Assembly: GCF_007846095.1 (NCBI RefSeq)
Contig: NZ_VOEI01000004.1
Location: 124,001 to 188,000, forward strand
Direction of reading: 5' to 3'
Origin: Mucilaginibacter achroorhodeus
GTDB taxonomy: Bacteria; Bacteroidota; Bacteroidia; Sphingobacteriales; Sphingobacteriaceae
Length of the DNA: 64,000 bases
The notes beneath the pieces were generated by a model, which did no database searches, had not been told where the DNA came from, and saw nothing but the letters and a program-made list of their open reading frames with translations. The translations under genes and the position numbers were made by a program. Below are positions 63,478 to 64,000 of this stretch, in pieces (the first letter of the stretch is position 1; every line of letters starts with the position of its first letter).

Positions 63478-64000
63478 ATGTTAAAAGGTAGATACTCACT
63501 TGTAGTTGCTGCTTTGGCGTTACTTGCCGCATGCAGTAGTAATGATAAAAAGCCGGTTAAGGCCAGCGCACCTCCCAAGCCCGCTTTGATGGCGCCCTTC
63601 AGGTATCATAAGGCAATAGAGGTATCGCCGGGGCAAACTTATGATGTGGTAAGCTGGGGCCGGGGCTCAACCGATGCCGGTGCGTTTGCTATACTCCATT
63701 CAGATTCTGCAGCTATCAAATACACAACCACCACCGGCGACCTCGACGGCAGCATTACCGACGTTTTTAACGCCGATATGGACAACGACGGCAATCCCGA
63801 GATATTGATACAGGCTAAAGCAAAAGATACGGTAAGCTACGCACGCATCTACGCTTTTGAATTTAATAACAGCGGTGCCAATAAGTTAGATTTTCCTAAG
63901 CTCACCAACTCGCAGCGTAGGGGCTATCGCGGAGGTGATAATTTCTATATCAAGGAAGGTAAGCTGATCCGAGAGTTTCCTATTTATAGTAGTAACGATT
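63478..64000 (+). CDS. Lipoprotein, PliI lysozyme-inhibitor-like, 3' end outside window
   Basis: Open from ATG 63478 to the window edge (174 residues seen). The signal peptide ends in a lipobox (LALLAACSS). The later part, NADMDNDGNPEILIQAKAKD and LTNSQRRGYRGGDNFYIKEGKLIREFPIY, resembles the PliI/g-type lysozyme inhibitor pattern (DxNxDG; GYRGxD.F; REFPIY). A role in protecting the wall from lysozyme is inferred only. Co-transcribed with the hexosaminidase by position. Confidence 0.55.
   Translation, partial: MLKGRYSLVVAALALLAACSSNDKKPVKASAPPKPALMAPFRYHKAIEVSPGQTYDVVSWGRGSTDAGAFAILHSDSAAIKYTTTTGDLDGSITDVFNADMDNDGNPEILIQAKAKDTVSYARIYAFEFNNSGANKLDFPKLTNSQRRGYRGGDNFYIKEGKLIREFPIYSSND

Overview
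The window looks like a chromosomal segment of a Bacteroidota bacterium of the family Sphingobacteriaceae, closest in feel to Mucilaginibacter or Pedobacter. This is inferred from gene content, not a database search. The signs are a SusC/SusD pair, DUF3822 next to rsmD, a LytS/LytTR pair, moderate GC, almost no Shine-Dalgarno sequences, and -7 boxes of the Bacteroidota type (TAnnTTTG). No rRNA, phage, transposase, plasmid or CRISPR array was seen. There is one tRNA, Lys-CTT.

Layout. (1) 1-11598 is a tightly packed + strand polysaccharide cluster: nine glycosyltransferases or GT-like proteins, one GT8-like protein and one OafA-type acyltransferase. Most genes overlap, and five start with TTG or GTG. 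No polymerase, flippase or exporter is present, so the cluster must continue upstream. (2) 11811-12673 holds two convergent short secreted proteins with related cysteine patterns and the same C-terminal tail (PLD motif, hydrophobic helix, basic end), which resembles an exosortase sorting signal. (3) 12979-24774 is mixed: lipocalin, MscS channel, SF2 helicase with DUF3891, LytS/LytTR two-component system, topoisomerase III, AraC regulator, aldo/keto reductase. (4) 24942-35711 is a coherent phosphonate-utilisation locus: TIGR03364 flavoprotein, DUF5690 transporter-like protein, PhnX-like hydrolase, XRE-cupin regulator, PhnZ-like HD oxygenase, SusC/SusD, and a secreted alkaline-phosphatase-superfamily enzyme. 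A 35-base sequence (29 of 35 identical) lies in front of both the hydrolase and susC transcription units and ties them together. (5) 35779-49479 is mostly core: secreted chorismate mutase, tRNA-Lys, ABC-F protein, pyrE, two NUDIX proteins, coaD, rsmD, DUF3822, a RecD-like helicase, a histidine kinase and clpB. (6) 49716-64000 holds a secreted two-domain lipoprotein, an M16 protease pair, guaB, a LOG-family protein, an M19 dipeptidase, trxB, a GH20 hexosaminidase and the start of a PliI-like lipoprotein.

The main candidates for new biology are the SusCD-linked phosphonate locus with its shared control element, and the convergent pair of tail-anchored or sorted Cys proteins beside the polysaccharide cluster. 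Smaller ones are a promoter-smORF-terminator unit at 39400-39635, a two-turn direct repeat upstream of the LytS/LytTR operon, and a set of intergenic palindromes that share architecture but differ in sequence from place to place.
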